DNA of 64,000 nucleotides from Pseudomonas sp. St316 (GCF_018325905.1 NZ_AP021901.1:2976001-3040000), one strand, 5' to 3'. Positions 37,701-46,987 are shown, numbered from the stretch's first letter. The notes: generated from the letters alone by a model not told the origin. A program made the numbers and translations.

Positions 37701-38542
37701 CGCTGTCGGAGTTCACCGGTATCGACCACAGCCACCTGGCCGTGTCCAAGGAGCACGAGGCGATTCGTTTCCGCGACATCCAGGCCCAGCCGCGCAAGAT
37801 CATTTCCAGCCCGACCTGGTCTGGCCTGGAAGACGATCACGTGAGCTACAACGCTGGCTACACCAACGTTCACGAGGCGATCCCATGGCGCACCATCACC
37901 GGTCGCCAGCAGTTCTACCAGGATCACCCGTGGATGCAGGCGTTCGGCGAGCAGCTGATGAGCTACCGGCCACCGGTCAACACCCGCACCATCGAAGGCG
38001 TGAAAGGCAAGCGCAGCAACGGCGAGACCGAGATTGTCCTGAACTGGATCACCCCGCACCAGAAGTGGGGCATTCACAGCACCTACAGCGACAACCTGCT
38101 GATGCTGACCTTGAGCCGTGGCGGACCGATTGTCTGGCTCTCGGAAATCGACGCCAAGCGCGCCGGTATCGAGGACAACGACTGGATCGAATGCTTCAAC
38201 GTCAACGGTGCACTGACCGCCCGTGCGGTGGTCAGCCAGCGTGTCAAGGAAGGCATGGTGATGATGTATCACGCCCAGGAACGGATCGTGAACGTGCCGG
38301 GCTCGGAAACCACCAAGACCCGTGGCGGCCACCACAACTCGGTGACCCGCGTGGTGCTCAAGCCCACCCACATGATCGGTGGCTACGCCCAACAGGCCTA
38401 CGGCTTCAACTATTACGGCACGGTCGGATGCAACCGCGACGAATTCGTCGTGGTGCGCAAGATGTCCAAGGTCGATTGGCTCGACGGTTCCAGTGGCGAT
38501 GATCTGCCGCGTCCACTGCCGACTGATATCGAGGAGAACTGA
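34769..38542 (+). CDS. narG: NarG, molybdenum catalytic subunit of membrane nitrate reductase
   Basis: This 1257-residue cytoplasmic subunit carries bis-MGD and the FS0 4Fe-4S cluster (HGVNCTGSC near residue 50). It reduces nitrate to nitrite. It starts with GTG (VSHLLDQLRFFNRK) after GAGAGG. Length and sequence are typical. It needs moaA, moaB and moeA products and the chaperone NarJ. Confidence 0.97.
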   Translation: MSHLLDQLRFFNRKQGEFSDGHGETRKESRDWENVYRSRWQYDKIVRSTHGVNCTGSCSWKIYVKNGLITWETQQTDYPRTRNDLPNHEPRGCPRGASYSWYIYSANRLKYPKIRKPLLKLWREARLTLPPVEAWASIVEDKVKADSYKSKRGMGGFIRSNWEEVNEIIAAANVYTIKEHGPDRVVGFSPIPAMSMVSYAAGSRYLSLIGGVCLSFYDWYCDLPPASPMVWGEQTDVPESADWYNSNYIIAWGSNVPQTRTPDAHFFTEVRYKGTKTVAITPDYSEVAKLTDLWLNPKQGTDAALAQAFNHVIFKEFHLDKPSAYFTEYAKRYTDLPVLVMLKPMLGVAPGAGYQPDRFLRASDLTENLGQENNPEWKTIALDASGELVSPQGSIGYRWGEKGKWNILPREGGEGREIDLKLSLIGGDVAEVAFPYFAGEAQEYFQHVAGDAVQYRRVPVHSVVLADGSVAKVATVFDLSAANLAIDRGLGGANVAKDYDDASVPGTPAWQEQITGVSREKAIQIAREFADNADKTRGRSMIIVGAAMNHWYHMDMNYRGLINMLMLCGCVGQTGGGWAHYVGQEKLRPQCGWLPLAFGLDWNRPSRQMNGTSFFYGHSSQWRHEKMSMHDVLSPLADKSQFPEHALDYNIRAERAGWLPSAPQLNTNPLHICRDAAAAGLDPKDYVVKSLQDGSLRFACEQPDSPVNFPRNMFIWRSNLLGSSGKGHEYMLKYLLGTKNGVMNEDIGHSSECKPTEAEWVDEGAIGKLDLVTTLDFRMSSTCVYSDIVLPTATWYEKDDMNTSDMHPFIHPLSAAIDPAWESRSDWEIYKGIAKAFSAMSVGHLGVEKDLVTVPLMHDSVGELAQPFGGTDWKSAGVAPVPGKNAPNLQVVERDYPNIYKQFTSLGPMLEKLGNGGKGINWNTDTEVKFLGELNHKEVEAGISQGRPKIDSAIDAAEVILSLAPETNGHVAVKAWAALSEFTGIDHSHLAVSKEHEAIRFRDIQAQPRKIISSPTWSGLEDDHVSYNAGYTNVHEAIPWRTITGRQQFYQDHPWMQAFGEQLMSYRPPVNTRTIEGVKGKRSNGETEIVLNWITPHQKWGIHSTYSDNLLMLTLSRGGPIVWLSEIDAKRAGIEDNDWIECFNVNGALTARAVVSQRVKEGMVMMYHAQERIVNVPGSETTKTRGGHHNSVTRVVLKPTHMIGGYAQQAYGFNYYGTVGCNRDEFVVVRKMSKVDWLDGSSGDDLPRPLPTDIEEN

Positions 38543-38543
38543 G

Positions 38544-40082
38544 ATGAAGATTCGCTCACAAATCGGCATGGTCCTGAACCTGGACAAATGCATCGGCTGC
38601 CACACCTGCTCGATCACCTGCAAGAACGTCTGGACCAGCCGTGAAGGCATGGAATACGCCTGGTTCAACAACGTTGAGTCCAAGCCTGGCATCGGCTATC
38701 CCAAGGAGTGGGAAAACCAGGACAAGTGGAAGGGCGGCTGGATCCGCAACGCTGACGGCTCGATCAACCCGCGCATCGGCGGCAAGTTCCGCGTGCTGGC
38801 GAACATCTTCGCCAACCCGGACCTGCCGAGCCTGGACGATTACTACGAACCGTTCGACTTCGACTACCAGCACCTGCACACCGCGCCACTGGGCGAGCAT
38901 CAGCCCACTGCACGGCCGCGTTCGCTGGTGTCTGGCAAACGCATGCAGAAAATCGAATGGGGCCCGAACTGGGAAGAAATCCTGGGTACCGAATTCGCCA
39001 AGCGGCGCAAGGACAAGAACTTCGACAAGATCCAGGCGGACATCTACGGCGAGTACGAAAACACCTTCATGATGTACCTGCCGCGCCTGTGCGAGCACTG
39101 CCTGAACCCGGCGTGCGCGGCGTCGTGCCCAAGCGGTGCGATCTACAAGCGCGAGGAGGACGGCATCGTCCTGATCGACCAGGAAAAGTGCCGCGGCTGG
39201 CGCATGTGCATCAGCGGCTGCCCGTACAAGAAAATCTACTTCAACTGGAAGAGCGGCAAGTCGGAAAAATGCATCTTCTGCTACCCGCGCATCGAAGCCG
39301 GGATGCCGACCGTTTGCGCTGAAACCTGCGTTGGCCGGATCCGTTACCTCGGCGTGTTGCTGTATGACGCCGACCGCATCAGCGAAGTGGCCAGCACTGC
39401 CAATGAGCAGGACCTGTACGAGAAACAACTGGAGATCTTCCTCGACCCGAACGACCCGGCGGTGATTCGCCAGGCCCTGGCCGATGGCGTACCGCAGTCG
39501 GTCATCGACTCGGCGCAACGCTCGCCGGTCTACAAGATGGCCGTGGACTGGAAACTCGCGCTGCCGCTGCACCCGGAATACCGCACCTTGCCAATGGTCT
39601 GGTATGTGCCGCCGCTGTCGCCAATCCAGAACGCCGCCGCTGCTGGTACCGTAGGCATGAACGGGGTGATCCCGGATGTCGACAGCCTGCGCATTCCGCT
39701 GCGTTACCTGGCCAACATGCTCACCGCGGGCGATGAAAAACCAGTCAAGCGCGCCCTCAAGCGTCTGCTGGCGATGCGCGCCTACAAGCGCTCCGAACAG
39801 GTCGACGGCGTACAGGATCTGCAAGTGCTGGCCGACGTTGGCTTGAGCGTGAACCAGGTGGAAGAGATGTACCGCTACCTGGCCATCGCCAACTACGAGG
39901 ACCGTTTCGTCGTGCCAAGCGCCCACCGCGAAGACGCCATGAGCGACGCATTCGCCGAGCGCTCCGGCTGCGGCTTCAGCTTTGGCAGCGGTTGCAGCGG
40001 CAGCTCCGACACCAACATGTTCGGTGGCAAGAAGGCCAACCGCCGCGACGTGATCAAAACCGTGCAGTTGTGGGAGGAATGA
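38544..40082 (+). CDS. narH: NarH, iron-sulfur subunit of nitrate reductase
   Basis: This 512-residue subunit passes electrons from NarI to NarG through one 3Fe-4S and three 4Fe-4S clusters. Motifs are CIGCHTCSITCKN, CEHCLNPACAASCP and CRGWRMCISGCPYKK, where Trp replaces a Cys to give the 3Fe-4S site. ATG 38544 lies 1 nt after the narG stop. The C-terminus is rich in Gly, Ser and Cys (CGFSFGSGCSGSS). Confidence 0.97.
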   Translation: MKIRSQIGMVLNLDKCIGCHTCSITCKNVWTSREGMEYAWFNNVESKPGIGYPKEWENQDKWKGGWIRNADGSINPRIGGKFRVLANIFANPDLPSLDDYYEPFDFDYQHLHTAPLGEHQPTARPRSLVSGKRMQKIEWGPNWEEILGTEFAKRRKDKNFDKIQADIYGEYENTFMMYLPRLCEHCLNPACAASCPSGAIYKREEDGIVLIDQEKCRGWRMCISGCPYKKIYFNWKSGKSEKCIFCYPRIEAGMPTVCAETCVGRIRYLGVLLYDADRISEVASTANEQDLYEKQLEIFLDPNDPAVIRQALADGVPQSVIDSAQRSPVYKMAVDWKLALPLHPEYRTLPMVWYVPPLSPIQNAAAAGTVGMNGVIPDVDSLRIPLRYLANMLTAGDEKPVKRALKRLLAMRAYKRSEQVDGVQDLQVLADVGLSVNQVEEMYRYLAIANYEDRFVVPSAHREDAMSDAFAERSGCGFSFGSGCSGSSDTNMFGGKKANRRDVIKTVQLWEE

Positions 40083-40084
40083 GC

Positions 40085-40840
40085 ATGCGCATTCTCAAGG
40101 TGATTTCGTTGCTGCTCGATTACCCGACCGAGACCCTGGTGGCCGGTCGGGATGAGCTGGAACAAGCGATTGTCCAAGCACGGGAAATCAGTCCCAACCA
40201 GCGTGCCGGGCTGTTTGAATTGCTGGAAGTGATCTGCGGCAAGGACCTGATGGACGGCCAGGAGCACTACGGTGCGCTGTTCGGCCGGGGGCGTTCGCTG
40301 TCACTGTTGTTGTTCGAACACGTGCACGGCGAATCCCGTGATCGGGGCCAGGCCATGGTCGACATGATGGCCCAGTACGAGGAAGCCGGTTTCGCCATCG
40401 GCGTCAAGGAACTGCCCGACTACATCCCGCTGTACCTGGAGTACCTCTCCACCCGCGAAGACATCGAGGCCCGCGAGGGCCTGGCCGATGTGGCGCACCT
40501 GCTGGCCTTGCTCGCGGCGCGCCTGGACGAGCGTGAAAGCGTCTACGCCAGTTGCTTCCGGGCCTTGTTGCAAATCGCCGGGGCCGAACCCCAGGGCGCG
40601 GTCGCCGAGTTGCGTGAGCAAGTGAAGGCCGAGCCACGGGACGACTCCCTCGAAGCCCTGGACAAGATCTGGGAGGAAGAGGCGGTGGATTTCATGAAGG
40701 CTGAGCAGCAGGACCGTTGCAGTTCACTGCCCAGCGCGCCAGGCAAGGCGCGGGGCGAAAGCGCGGTGCCGTTGCACTGGGTGGATTTTCAGCATGAAGG
40801 GCTGGCCGCAGCGCCAGCCGGGGAGGTGGGTAATGTCTAA
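40085..40840 (+). CDS. narJ: NarJ, nitrate reductase assembly chaperone
   Basis: This 251-residue TorD/NarJ-family chaperone guides cofactor insertion into NarG. The start LKVISLLLDYPTE and the motif LPDYIPLYLEYLS are characteristic. ATG 40085 has the better ribosome spacing (GGAGGA 7 nt before); ATG 40079 overlaps the narH stop and would add two residues. It overlaps narI by 8 nt. Confidence 0.94.
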   Translation: MRILKVISLLLDYPTETLVAGRDELEQAIVQAREISPNQRAGLFELLEVICGKDLMDGQEHYGALFGRGRSLSLLLFEHVHGESRDRGQAMVDMMAQYEEAGFAIGVKELPDYIPLYLEYLSTREDIEAREGLADVAHLLALLAARLDERESVYASCFRALLQIAGAEPQGAVAELREQVKAEPRDDSLEALDKIWEEEAVDFMKAEQQDRCSSLPSAPGKARGESAVPLHWVDFQHEGLAAAPAGEVGNV

Positions 40841-41513
40841 ATGGGATCTGTTGTTGTTCGGGGTCTACCCCTATGTCGCGTTGGCGATTTGCCTGCTGGG
40901 CAGTTGGGCACGGTTTGACCTGTCCCAGTACACCTGGAAGGCCGGTTCCAGCCAGATGCTGAACAAGCGCGGCATGCGCGTAGCCAGCAACCTGTTCCAT
41001 GTCGGCGTGCTGTTCGTGCTGGCCGGCCACTTCGTCGGCCTGCTGACACCGGCGGCGATCTACCACCACGTGCTGAGCACCGAGAACAAGCAGTTGCTGG
41101 CGATGGTCTCCGGCGGTTTCTTCGGCGTGCTGGGCCTGATCGGCCTGGTGATGTTGCTCAACCGTCGCCTGACCGACCCACGGGTGCGTGCCACGTCCAA
41201 TCCCTCGGACATCCTCGTGCTGGTGGTGTTGCTGGTGCAGTTGGTGCTGGGGCTGATGACCATCGTGGCGTCCACCGCCCACATGGACGGCTCGGTGATG
41301 GTGATGCTGGCCGACTGGGCCCAGAACACCGTGCTGTTGCGTCCGGTGGAAGCGGCCACCTCGATCGCACCGGTGGGCTTGGTCTACAAGCTTCATGTGG
41401 TGCTGGGCCTGACCCTGTTCGTGTTGTTCCCGTTCACCCGTCTGGTCCATATCGTCAGTGCGCCGGTCTGGTACCTGGGGCGTCGTTATCAAATCGTTCG
41501 GCAGAAGTTTTGA
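40833..41513 (+). CDS. narI: NarI, cytochrome b subunit of nitrate reductase
   Basis: This 226-residue membrane protein has five helices with heme-ligand histidines (NLFHVGVLFVLAGHF, YKLHVVLGLTLF, RLVHIVS). It takes electrons from the quinol pool. Start and length match the family. Confidence 0.96.
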   Translation: MSKWDLLLFGVYPYVALAICLLGSWARFDLSQYTWKAGSSQMLNKRGMRVASNLFHVGVLFVLAGHFVGLLTPAAIYHHVLSTENKQLLAMVSGGFFGVLGLIGLVMLLNRRLTDPRVRATSNPSDILVLVVLLVQLVLGLMTIVASTAHMDGSVMVMLADWAQNTVLLRPVEAATSIAPVGLVYKLHVVLGLTLFVLFPFTRLVHIVSAPVWYLGRRYQIVRQKF

Positions 41514-41523
41514 GGAGAAGATC

Positions 41524-42495
41524 ATGGCGAGTGGATGCGGATGTGGCGGTGGTGGTGGCGGCAGCGGCGGTTGTGGTTCTTCGGCAAAAGCGGCACCGGT
41601 GATGGCGCCGGTTGCCGAGGTCGAACCGACCGGGGCGGTGCAGTTCGAGCCGGCCCAGGCCGGGCCGGCGACAGGCGATGAAGCCGAGCCTCAATTGATT
41701 GCCAGCAGTGAGCAGGAATGGCCGATCATCAGCGTTAACGGGGTCTCGATCACCCCGCAGGTGATGGCCCAGGAGCTGCAATATCACCCGGCTGACAGTC
41801 GCGAGGAGGCGGTCTACCAGGCCGCGCGGGCTCTGGTGATTCGCGAGTTGCTCCAGCAGCGTATTGCCGAGTTGGGCCTGGCGTTGCAGGTCGGTGCCGG
41901 TGAAAACGAAGAGGAAGCAGCGACGCGGTTGTTGCTCGAACGTGAGGTGCAGGTGCCGCAGTGTGACGAGGCCACTTGCCTGCGTTACTACGAAAGCAAC
42001 CGGACGCGCTTTCACAGCGCACCGTTGCTGGCGGTGCGGCACATCCTGCTCGAATGTGCGCCGGACGATGCCGAGGCGCGCAGCCTGGCTCATGTCCAGG
42101 CCGAGCTGCTGCTGGAGCGGCTGGACCAGTTCCCGGGCAGCTTCGCTGAGCTGGCGCTGAAGTATTCAGCATGTCCGTCCAAGGAGCAGGGCGGTTCTCT
42201 GGGGCAGATCAGCAAGGGCCAGACCGTGCCTGAGCTGGAGCGCCAGTTGTTCACCCTGCCGGCGGGCCTGGCCAGCAAACCGCTGGAAAGTCGCTACGGC
42301 TGGCACGTGATCAGCATCGACCAGCGAATCGATGGCCAACCATTGCCGTATGAAGCCGTGGCGACGGCGATTCGTACCCAGTTGCAGCAGGGAGTGTGGC
42401 AAAAGGCACTGGTGCAGTACCTGCAAACCCTGATCGGTGCGGCGGACATTCGCGGCATTCACCTTCAGGGCGCCGACTCGCCGCTGGTGCAGTGA
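41524..42495 (+). CDS. Parvulin-type peptidyl-prolyl isomerase of the nar operon
   Basis: This 323-residue protein has a C-terminal parvulin domain (about 175-275; [40 protein letters not shown]). An unusual Gly/Cys-rich N-terminus ([19 protein letters not shown]5, C7, C17) and a low-complexity linker precede it. No signal peptide is seen, so it is likely cytoplasmic and may help fold Nar subunits. A similar gene follows narI in P. aeruginosa. It starts 10 nt after narI. Confidence 0.87.
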   Translation: MASGCGCGGGGGGSGGCGSSAKAAPVMAPVAEVEPTGAVQFEPAQAGPATGDEAEPQLIASSEQEWPIISVNGVSITPQVMAQELQYHPADSREEAVYQAARALVIRELLQQRIAELGLALQVGAGENEEEAATRLLLEREVQVPQCDEATCLRYYESNRTRFHSAPLLAVRHILLECAPDDAEARSLAHVQAELLLERLDQFPGSFAELALKYSACPSKEQGGSLGQISKGQTVPELERQLFTLPAGLASKPLESRYGWHVISIDQRIDGQPLPYEAVATAIRTQLQQGVWQKALVQYLQTLIGAADIRGIHLQGADSPLVQ

Positions 42496-42520
42496 GCACG
42501 GGCTCAATCGGGAGATCTTC

Positions 42521-43513
42521 ATGAACGCGGTGTTGCAGGACGGATTTGGGCGCCAGATCGATTATTTGCGGATGTCGGTGACCGATCGTTGTGATTTTCG
42601 TTGTGTGTATTGCATGGCGAAAAACATGACTTTCCTGCCGCGCCAGCAAGTGTTGACCTTGGAGGAGTTGCAGCGCCTGGCGCGGCTGTTCGTCGGCCTG
42701 GGGGTGAAGAAAATCCGCCTGACCGGTGGTGAGCCGCTGATTCGTCCGGGCATCGTCGGGTTGTGTCGCGAAATCGCGGCGCTGCCCGGCCTGCGGGAAC
42801 TGGTGATGACCAGCAACGGCTCGCAGCTGGGGCGACTGGCCCAGCCGCTGGTCGAAGCGGGCGTCAAGCGCATGAACATCAGCCTCGACAGCCTGGACGA
42901 CGAACGCTTTCGGGCGATCACCCGCAACGGCAACCTGGACCAGGTGTTGGCCGGCATTGAAGCGGCGAAGGTGGCCGGGTTCGAGCGGATCAAGCTCAAC
43001 TGCGTGGTGATGAAAGGGCGCAACTTCGACGAAGTTCCGGCCCTGGTGCAATACGCCATCGACCAACGCATCGACATCAGCTTCATCGAGGAAATGCCGT
43101 TGGGTGAGGTCGGGCGTTCCCGGGGCGAGTCGTTCTGTTCCAGCGACGAGGTCCGGGCCGTGATCGCCAGCCATCACCGGCTGCTCGACAGTGCCGAGAA
43201 CAGCGGCGGGCCGGCGCGCTATGTGCGCCTGGAGCGTCATCCGGATACCCGGATCGGTTTCATTTCACCCAACACCCATAACTTCTGCGCCAGTTGCAAC
43301 CGCGTACGCATGACCGTCGAAGGGCGGTTGCTGTTGTGCCTGGGGCAGGAGGACTCCCTGGATCTGCGGGGCTTGCTGCGGCGTTATCCGCTGGATGACC
43401 AACCGCTGATCCAGGCGGTGCAACAGGCGCTGCGTGGCAAACCGTTGCGCCATGACTTCACCCCGGACGGGGAGGTGCAGATTGTGCGGTTCATGAACAT
43501 GAGCGGGGGCTGA
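42521..43513 (+). CDS. moaA: MoaA, GTP 3',8-cyclase
   Basis: This 330-residue radical SAM enzyme starts molybdopterin synthesis. The N-terminal cluster motif CDFRCVYC is at 24-31. The C-terminal cluster cysteines are in [20 protein letters not shown]. It is the last gene of the nar operon and probably raises cofactor supply in step with NarG. The canonical C-terminal GG is replaced by SGG at the very end (MNMSGG). Confidence 0.95.
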   Translation: MNAVLQDGFGRQIDYLRMSVTDRCDFRCVYCMAKNMTFLPRQQVLTLEELQRLARLFVGLGVKKIRLTGGEPLIRPGIVGLCREIAALPGLRELVMTSNGSQLGRLAQPLVEAGVKRMNISLDSLDDERFRAITRNGNLDQVLAGIEAAKVAGFERIKLNCVVMKGRNFDEVPALVQYAIDQRIDISFIEEMPLGEVGRSRGESFCSSDEVRAVIASHHRLLDSAENSGGPARYVRLERHPDTRIGFISPNTHNFCASCNRVRMTVEGRLLLCLGQEDSLDLRGLLRRYPLDDQPLIQAVQQALRGKPLRHDFTPDGEVQIVRFMNMSGG

Positions 43514-43526
43514 GCAGTACAGGTCT

Positions 43527-44799
43527 CACAGGGGATTTGCGGTGGTTGCGGATCCTGCGGTCAGCCCAGAACCAATGTGGGAGCGAGCCTGCTCGCGAAG
43601 GCGGTGGGTCAGCTTGCATGGATGTTGACTGTGCTGGCCTCATCGCGAGCAGGCTCGCTCCCACAGGGGCGGCGGCGGTGCGGATCCTGCGGTCAGCCCA
43701 ACACCCACAGGGGATTTGTGGTGGTTGCGGATCCTGCGGTCAGCCCAGAACCAATGTGGGAGCGAGCTTGCTCGCGAAGGTGGTGGGTCAGCTTGCATGG
43801 ATGTTGACTGTGCTGGCCTCATCGCGAGCAAGCTCGCTCCCACAGGGGCGGCGGCGGTGCGGATTCTGCGGTCAGCCCAACGCCCACAGGGGATTTGTGG
43901 TGGTTGCGGATCCTGCGGTCAGCCCAGAACCAATGTGGGAGCGAGCTTGCTCGCGAAGGCGGTGGGTCAGCTTGCATGGATGTTGACTGCGCTGGCCTCA
44001 TCGCGAGCAAGCTCGCTCCCACAGGGGCGGCGGCGGTGCGGATCCTGCGGTCAGCCCAACACCCACAGGGGATTTGTGGTGGTTGCGGATCCTGTGGTCA
44101 GCCCAGAACCAATGTGGGAGCGAGCCTGCTCGCGAAGGCGGTGGGTCAGCTTGCATGGATGTTGACTGTGCTGGCCTCATCGCGAGCAGGCTCGCTCCCA
44201 CAGGGGCGGCGGCGGTGCGGATCCTGCGGTCAACCCAACGCCCACAGGGGATTTGTGGTGGTTGCGGATCCTGCGGTCAGCCCAGAACCAATGTGGGAGC
44301 GAGCTTGCTCGCGAAGGCGGTGGGTCAGCTTGCATGGATGTTGACTGTGCTGGCCTCATCGCGAGCAGGCTCGCTCCCACAGGGGGGGCGGCGGTGGGAT
44401 CCTGCGGTCAGCCCAGAATCAATGTGGGAGCGAGCTTGCTCGCGAAGGCGGTGGGTCAGCTTGCATGGATGTTGACTGCGCTGGCCTCATCGCGAGCAAG
44501 CTCGCTCCCACAGGGGCGGCGGCGGTGCGGATCCTGCGGTCAACCCAACACCCACAGGGGATTTGTGGTGGTTGCGGATCCTGTGGTCAGCCCAGAACCA
44601 ATGTGGGAGCGAGCTTGCTCGCGAAGGCGGTGGGTCAGCTTGCATGGATGTTGACTGTGCTGGCCTCATCGCGAGCAGGCTCGCTCCCACAGGGGCGGCG
44701 GCGGTGCGGATCCTGCGGTCAGCCCAACACCCACAGGGGCGGCGGCGGTGCGGATCCTGCGGTCAACCCAACACCCACAGGGGATTTGTGGTGGTTGCA
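43527..44799. repeat. Seven-copy tandem array of 179-bp REPIN units
   Basis: REP doublets begin at 43577, 43756, 43935, 44114, 44293, 44424 and 44603. The period is exactly 179 bp except for one 131-bp unit (48-bp deletion of the spacer). Each unit has GTGGGAGCGAGC...GCTCGCGA, a loop with GTCAGCTTGCATGGATGTTGA, the reverse arm, and the spacer GGATCCTGCGGTCAGCCCA. The last part is a spacer-only duplication. No gene is seen in this 1.3-kb stretch between moaA and nrdD. Confidence 0.93.
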
Positions 44800-44840
44800 A
44801 AAATGACTTTTCGAGCCTGAATGTGGCTCGCTCCCGATTC

Positions 44841-44854
44841 TTGATGCCGATCAA
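44841..44854. promoter_or_regulatory. ANR/DNR box of nrdD
   Basis: TTGATGCCGATCAA is a perfect match. A -10-like TACCCT at 44877-44882 predicts a start near 44889, with the box at about -41.5. Confidence 0.87.
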
Positions 44855-44882
44855 TTGCAACCCTGCCATTTGCCCGTACCCT

Positions 44883-44929
44883 CCACTGCATATTGTGTTT
44901 GTAAAAATCAAAAAGCCTATATGTAGTGT
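44883..44929. promoter_or_regulatory. Pair of NrdR boxes upstream of nrdD
   Basis: CCACTGCATATTGTGT (44883-44898) and AGCCTATATGTAGTGT (44914-44929) each match ACACWATATATWGTGT at 13 of 16 positions. Their starts are 31 bp apart, about three helical turns, as usual for NrdR. They cover the predicted start and leader. Confidence 0.75.
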
Positions 44930-44940
44930 CTGGAGCCAAA

Positions 44941-46956
44941 ATGCAGAGCACGTTGATCGCAGTAGGATGTAACCGCTTGCACAAGCGCGATGGCAGTGTG
45001 GTTGCCTTTGACGCGGACAAGATCCGCCAGGCGCTGATCGCCGCTGGCAAGGCCACTGGCGAATACGCCGAAGCCGAGGCCGAAGGGTTGCTGGAGGTGG
45101 TGCTGGCCCGGTTGGAAGGGCAAACGCGTTTGAGCGTCGAGCAGATCCAGGACCGTGTCGAACGGGTGTTGATGGACGCTGGGTTCTTCCTCTCCATGCG
45201 GGCCTATATCGTCTACCGCGAACAACATGGACGCCTGCGTCGGGACCGTCGCACCCTGGTGGAAGTCGCCACCTCGATGAACGAATACCTGGACCGCGAA
45301 GACTGGCGCGTGCAGGCCAACGCCAACCAGGGTTATTCCCTCGGCGGGCTGATCCTCAACGTTTCGGGCAAGGTCACCGCCAACTACTGGCTCGACGAGG
45401 TCTACAGCCAGGCCATCGGCCAGGCGCACCGCGAAGCCGACCTGCACATCCACGACCTGGACATGCTTGCCGGCTACTGTGCCGGTTGGTCCTTGCGCAC
45501 CCTGTTGCACGAGGGCCTCAACGGTGTACCGGGTCGGGTCGAGGCTGGGCCACCCAAGCACTTGAGCAGCGCCCTGGGGCAGATGGTCAACTTCCTCGGC
45601 ACCCTGCAAAACGAATGGGCCGGGGCCCAGGCGTTCAGCTCGTTCGACACTTACTTGGCGCCCTACGTGCGCAAGGACGGGCTCAGCTACGACGAGGTCC
45701 GCCAGTCGTTGCAGGAGTTCATCTACAACCTCAATGTGCCGTCGCGCTGGGGCACGCAAACCCCGTTCACCAACCTCACGTTCGATTGGGTCTGCCCGGA
45801 CGATCTGCGCGAACAGATCCCGGTGATCGGTGGCGAGGAGATGCCGTTCGCCTACGGTGACCTGCAAACGGAAATGGAACTGATCAACCGCGCCTACATC
45901 GAGGTGATGCAGGCCGGCGACGCGAAAGGGCGGGTATTCACCTTCCCGATCCCAACCTACAACATCACCCATGACTTCCCCTGGGACAGCGAGAACGCCG
46001 ATCGGCTGTTCGAAATGACCGCCCGCTACGGCCTGCCGTATTTCCAGAACTTCCTCAATTCGGACATGCAGCCCAATCAGGTGCGGTCGATGTGCTGCCG
46101 CCTGCAACTGGACGTGCGTGAATTGCTCAAGCGTGGTGGTGGCCTGTTCGGCTCAGCGGAACAGACCGGCTCCCTGGGGGTGGTGACGATCAACTGCGCG
46201 CGCCTGGGCTACCTGTACAAAGGTGATACCAGCGCATTGCTGCAACGCATCGATACGCTGATGGAACTGGCGATGGAGAGCCTGGAGGTCAAGCGCAAGG
46301 TTATCCAGCATCACATGGATGCCGGTTTGTACCCCTACACCAAGCGCTACCTGGGCACCCTGCGCAATCACTTCTCCACCATTGGCTTGAATGGCCTGCA
46401 CGAAATGCTGCGCAATTTCACTGATGACCAGCAAGGCATGCACACCGAGCAGGGCCGGGCATTCGCCCTGAAACTGCTGGATCACGTGCGGGCCACGCTG
46501 CTGCGTTTCCAGGAAGAAACCGGCCACCTCTACAACCTCGAAGCCACGCCTGCCGAAGGCACCACTTACCGCTTCGCCAAGGAAGACCTCAAGCGCTACC
46601 CCGACATCCTGCAGGCCGGCAGCCCGGTCGCACCGTACTACACCAACTCGTCGCAACTGCCGGTGGGGTTCACCGACGATCCATTCGAAGCCCTGGAGCT
46701 GCAAGACGAACTGCAATGCAAATACACCGGCGGCACCGTGTTGCACCTGTACATGGCCGAGCAGATTTCCTCGACCCAGGCCTGCAAACAGCTGGTGCGC
46801 AAGGCCCTGGGGCGTTTCCGCCTGCCGTACCTGACCATCACGCCAACCTTTTCCATCTGCCCGGTGCACGGTTACCTGGCCGGCGAACACGAGTTCTGCC
46901 CCAAATGCGACGAAGCCTTGCTGCTGCAACAGCAGTTGGCAGGCAGCGTTCACTGA
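44941..46956 (+). CDS. nrdD: NrdD, class III (anaerobic) ribonucleoside-triphosphate reductase, main part
   Basis: This 671-residue protein has an N-terminal ATP-cone (about 1-95) and the catalytic barrel with the active-site region RSMCCRLQLDV. It makes dNTPs without oxygen. The C-terminal zinc region (SICPVHGYLAGEHEFCPKC) is present, but the protein stops about 15 residues later without the RVxGY glycyl-radical motif. That motif is in the next gene, in another frame. Control by ANR and NrdR is indicated upstream. Confidence 0.93.
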   Translation: MQSTLIAVGCNRLHKRDGSVVAFDADKIRQALIAAGKATGEYAEAEAEGLLEVVLARLEGQTRLSVEQIQDRVERVLMDAGFFLSMRAYIVYREQHGRLRRDRRTLVEVATSMNEYLDREDWRVQANANQGYSLGGLILNVSGKVTANYWLDEVYSQAIGQAHREADLHIHDLDMLAGYCAGWSLRTLLHEGLNGVPGRVEAGPPKHLSSALGQMVNFLGTLQNEWAGAQAFSSFDTYLAPYVRKDGLSYDEVRQSLQEFIYNLNVPSRWGTQTPFTNLTFDWVCPDDLREQIPVIGGEEMPFAYGDLQTEMELINRAYIEVMQAGDAKGRVFTFPIPTYNITHDFPWDSENADRLFEMTARYGLPYFQNFLNSDMQPNQVRSMCCRLQLDVRELLKRGGGLFGSAEQTGSLGVVTINCARLGYLYKGDTSALLQRIDTLMELAMESLEVKRKVIQHHMDAGLYPYTKRYLGTLRNHFSTIGLNGLHEMLRNFTDDQQGMHTEQGRAFALKLLDHVRATLLRFQEETGHLYNLEATPAEGTTYRFAKEDLKRYPDILQAGSPVAPYYTNSSQLPVGFTDDPFEALELQDELQCKYTGGTVLHLYMAEQISSTQACKQLVRKALGRFRLPYLTITPTFSICPVHGYLAGEHEFCPKCDEALLLQQQLAGSVH

Positions 46957-46987
46957 TCCGATCCATCCACCGCAAGGAGCTTCATCC

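Noticed and set aside
36686..38692. A 668-codon open frame antisense to narG, and similar long antisense frames opposite narK2, nrdD, nirS and norB
   Set aside because: High-GC codon bias leaves the opposite strand open. The sense proteins are clear family members and the antisense products have no family features.
43527..44799. Regular repeat array that could be taken for CRISPR
   Set aside because: The period is 179 bp, the spacers are nearly identical, each unit contains long inverted REP arms, and there are no cas genes.
43537..44820. Overlapping ORFs of 67-149 codons in the array (proteins with MGASLLAM or WERACSR)
   Set aside because: They are translations of REP arms, repeat with the array period and occur at every REP site in the window.
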